Shown one piece after another: positions 14,570 through 14,720 of a stretch of 14,720 nt of DNA (positions within the stretch are counted from its first letter, which is position 1; every line of letters begins with the position of its first letter). Under the pieces are notes generated by a model, which made no database searches, had not been told where the DNA came from, and worked only from the letters and a program-made list of their open reading frames with translations. A program made the translations under genes and the position numbers. Location: positions 1 through 14,720 of the forward strand of contig QEUY01000087.1 in the NCBI GenBank assembly GCA_003577365.1. Reading direction: 5' to 3'. Source of the DNA: Chloroflexota bacterium (GTDB lineage: Bacteria; Chloroflexota; Anaerolineae; Caldilineales; Caldilineaceae).

Positions 14570-14720
14570 CTACTCAGCGAGGGTAGGAAACTCGGCGATA
14601 CGCAGATGGGTGCTGCCAAAGGGGATCAGCGTCAGCTCTTCCAATGGCTCTTGCGACGCAACGGGACTGGGGGGCACGATTCCGGCGGAATCATCAATTA
14701 GCGTCCATTCGGGCAGCCGC
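14570..14720 (-). CDS. C-terminus of a glycosidase-like protein (start outside window)
   Basis: 50 codons of an open frame that runs off the window end. It ends with EELTLIPFGSTHLRIAEFP and a short tail. A 'TLIPYG-x-T-x-LR-I-x-EFP' ending is typical of large bacterial glycoside hydrolases such as the beta-L-arabinofuranosidase (DUF1680-like) group; this is from memory of the family and not certain. It lies 3 nt before the membrane protein gene, the first visible gene of that operon. Confidence 0.6.
   Translation of the reverse strand, partial: RLPEWTLIDDSAGIVPPSPVASQEPLEELTLIPFGSTHLRIAEFPTLAE

Overview
The window is GC-rich, gene-dense DNA that most resembles a Chloroflexota (Anaerolineae/Ardenticatenia-like) chromosome. 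This is inferred from long Thr/Pro 'TPT' linkers in an exported protein with an SH3-like domain, a DUF4058 protein, a PTPS-related polytopic membrane protein with a C-terminal beta domain, and Chloroflexota-style helical repeats. No rRNA, tRNA or CRISPR array was seen. Only the first gene is on the + strand; everything else reads on the - strand.

Layout. Positions 1-3357 (+) hold the 3' part of a large, probably extracytoplasmic protein with three Thr/Pro linkers and an SH3b-like domain. It converges, with only 6 nt between stop codons, on a - strand pair: a YtcJ-type amidohydrolase (5603-7177) whose end overlaps the start of a 750-residue membrane protein (3364-5616). Upstream is a monocistronic-looking DUF4058 gene (7297-8094) with its own extended -10 promoter and a near-perfect ribosome binding site. 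Next comes a two-gene unit: a 605-residue helical-repeat/TPR-like protein (8995-10812) followed 3 nt later by a TIR-domain protein (8365-8991), under a near-consensus sigma-70 promoter. Further upstream are a lactone-oxidase-type FAD enzyme (11215-12399) and a TfoX-N protein (12413-12778). Last is an operon of a glycosidase-like C-terminus (14570 to the window end), a six-helix-type membrane protein (13988-14566) and a zinc alcohol dehydrogenase (12915-13991), joined by a 3-nt gap and an ATGA overlap.

The most interesting region is 8.17-11.21 kb. The repeat-protein + TIR pair looks like a sensor/effector conflict (immunity) cassette. It is bracketed by two diverged copies of the same element of about 100 bp in inverted orientation (8175-8276 on -, 11110-11208 on +). 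The two copies share both flanks and have a central segment of the same length (42 nt), yet the central hairpins differ in sequence. This suggests either a structured interspersed repeat family or the ends of a mobile cassette. The repeat protein also carries signs of recent internal duplication (an 87-codon repeat and a perfect 21-bp tandem duplication).

The remaining genes are ordinary metabolic or envelope functions. Start sites were moved inward from the longest possible reading frame where family conservation, a ribosome binding site or a promoter required it.
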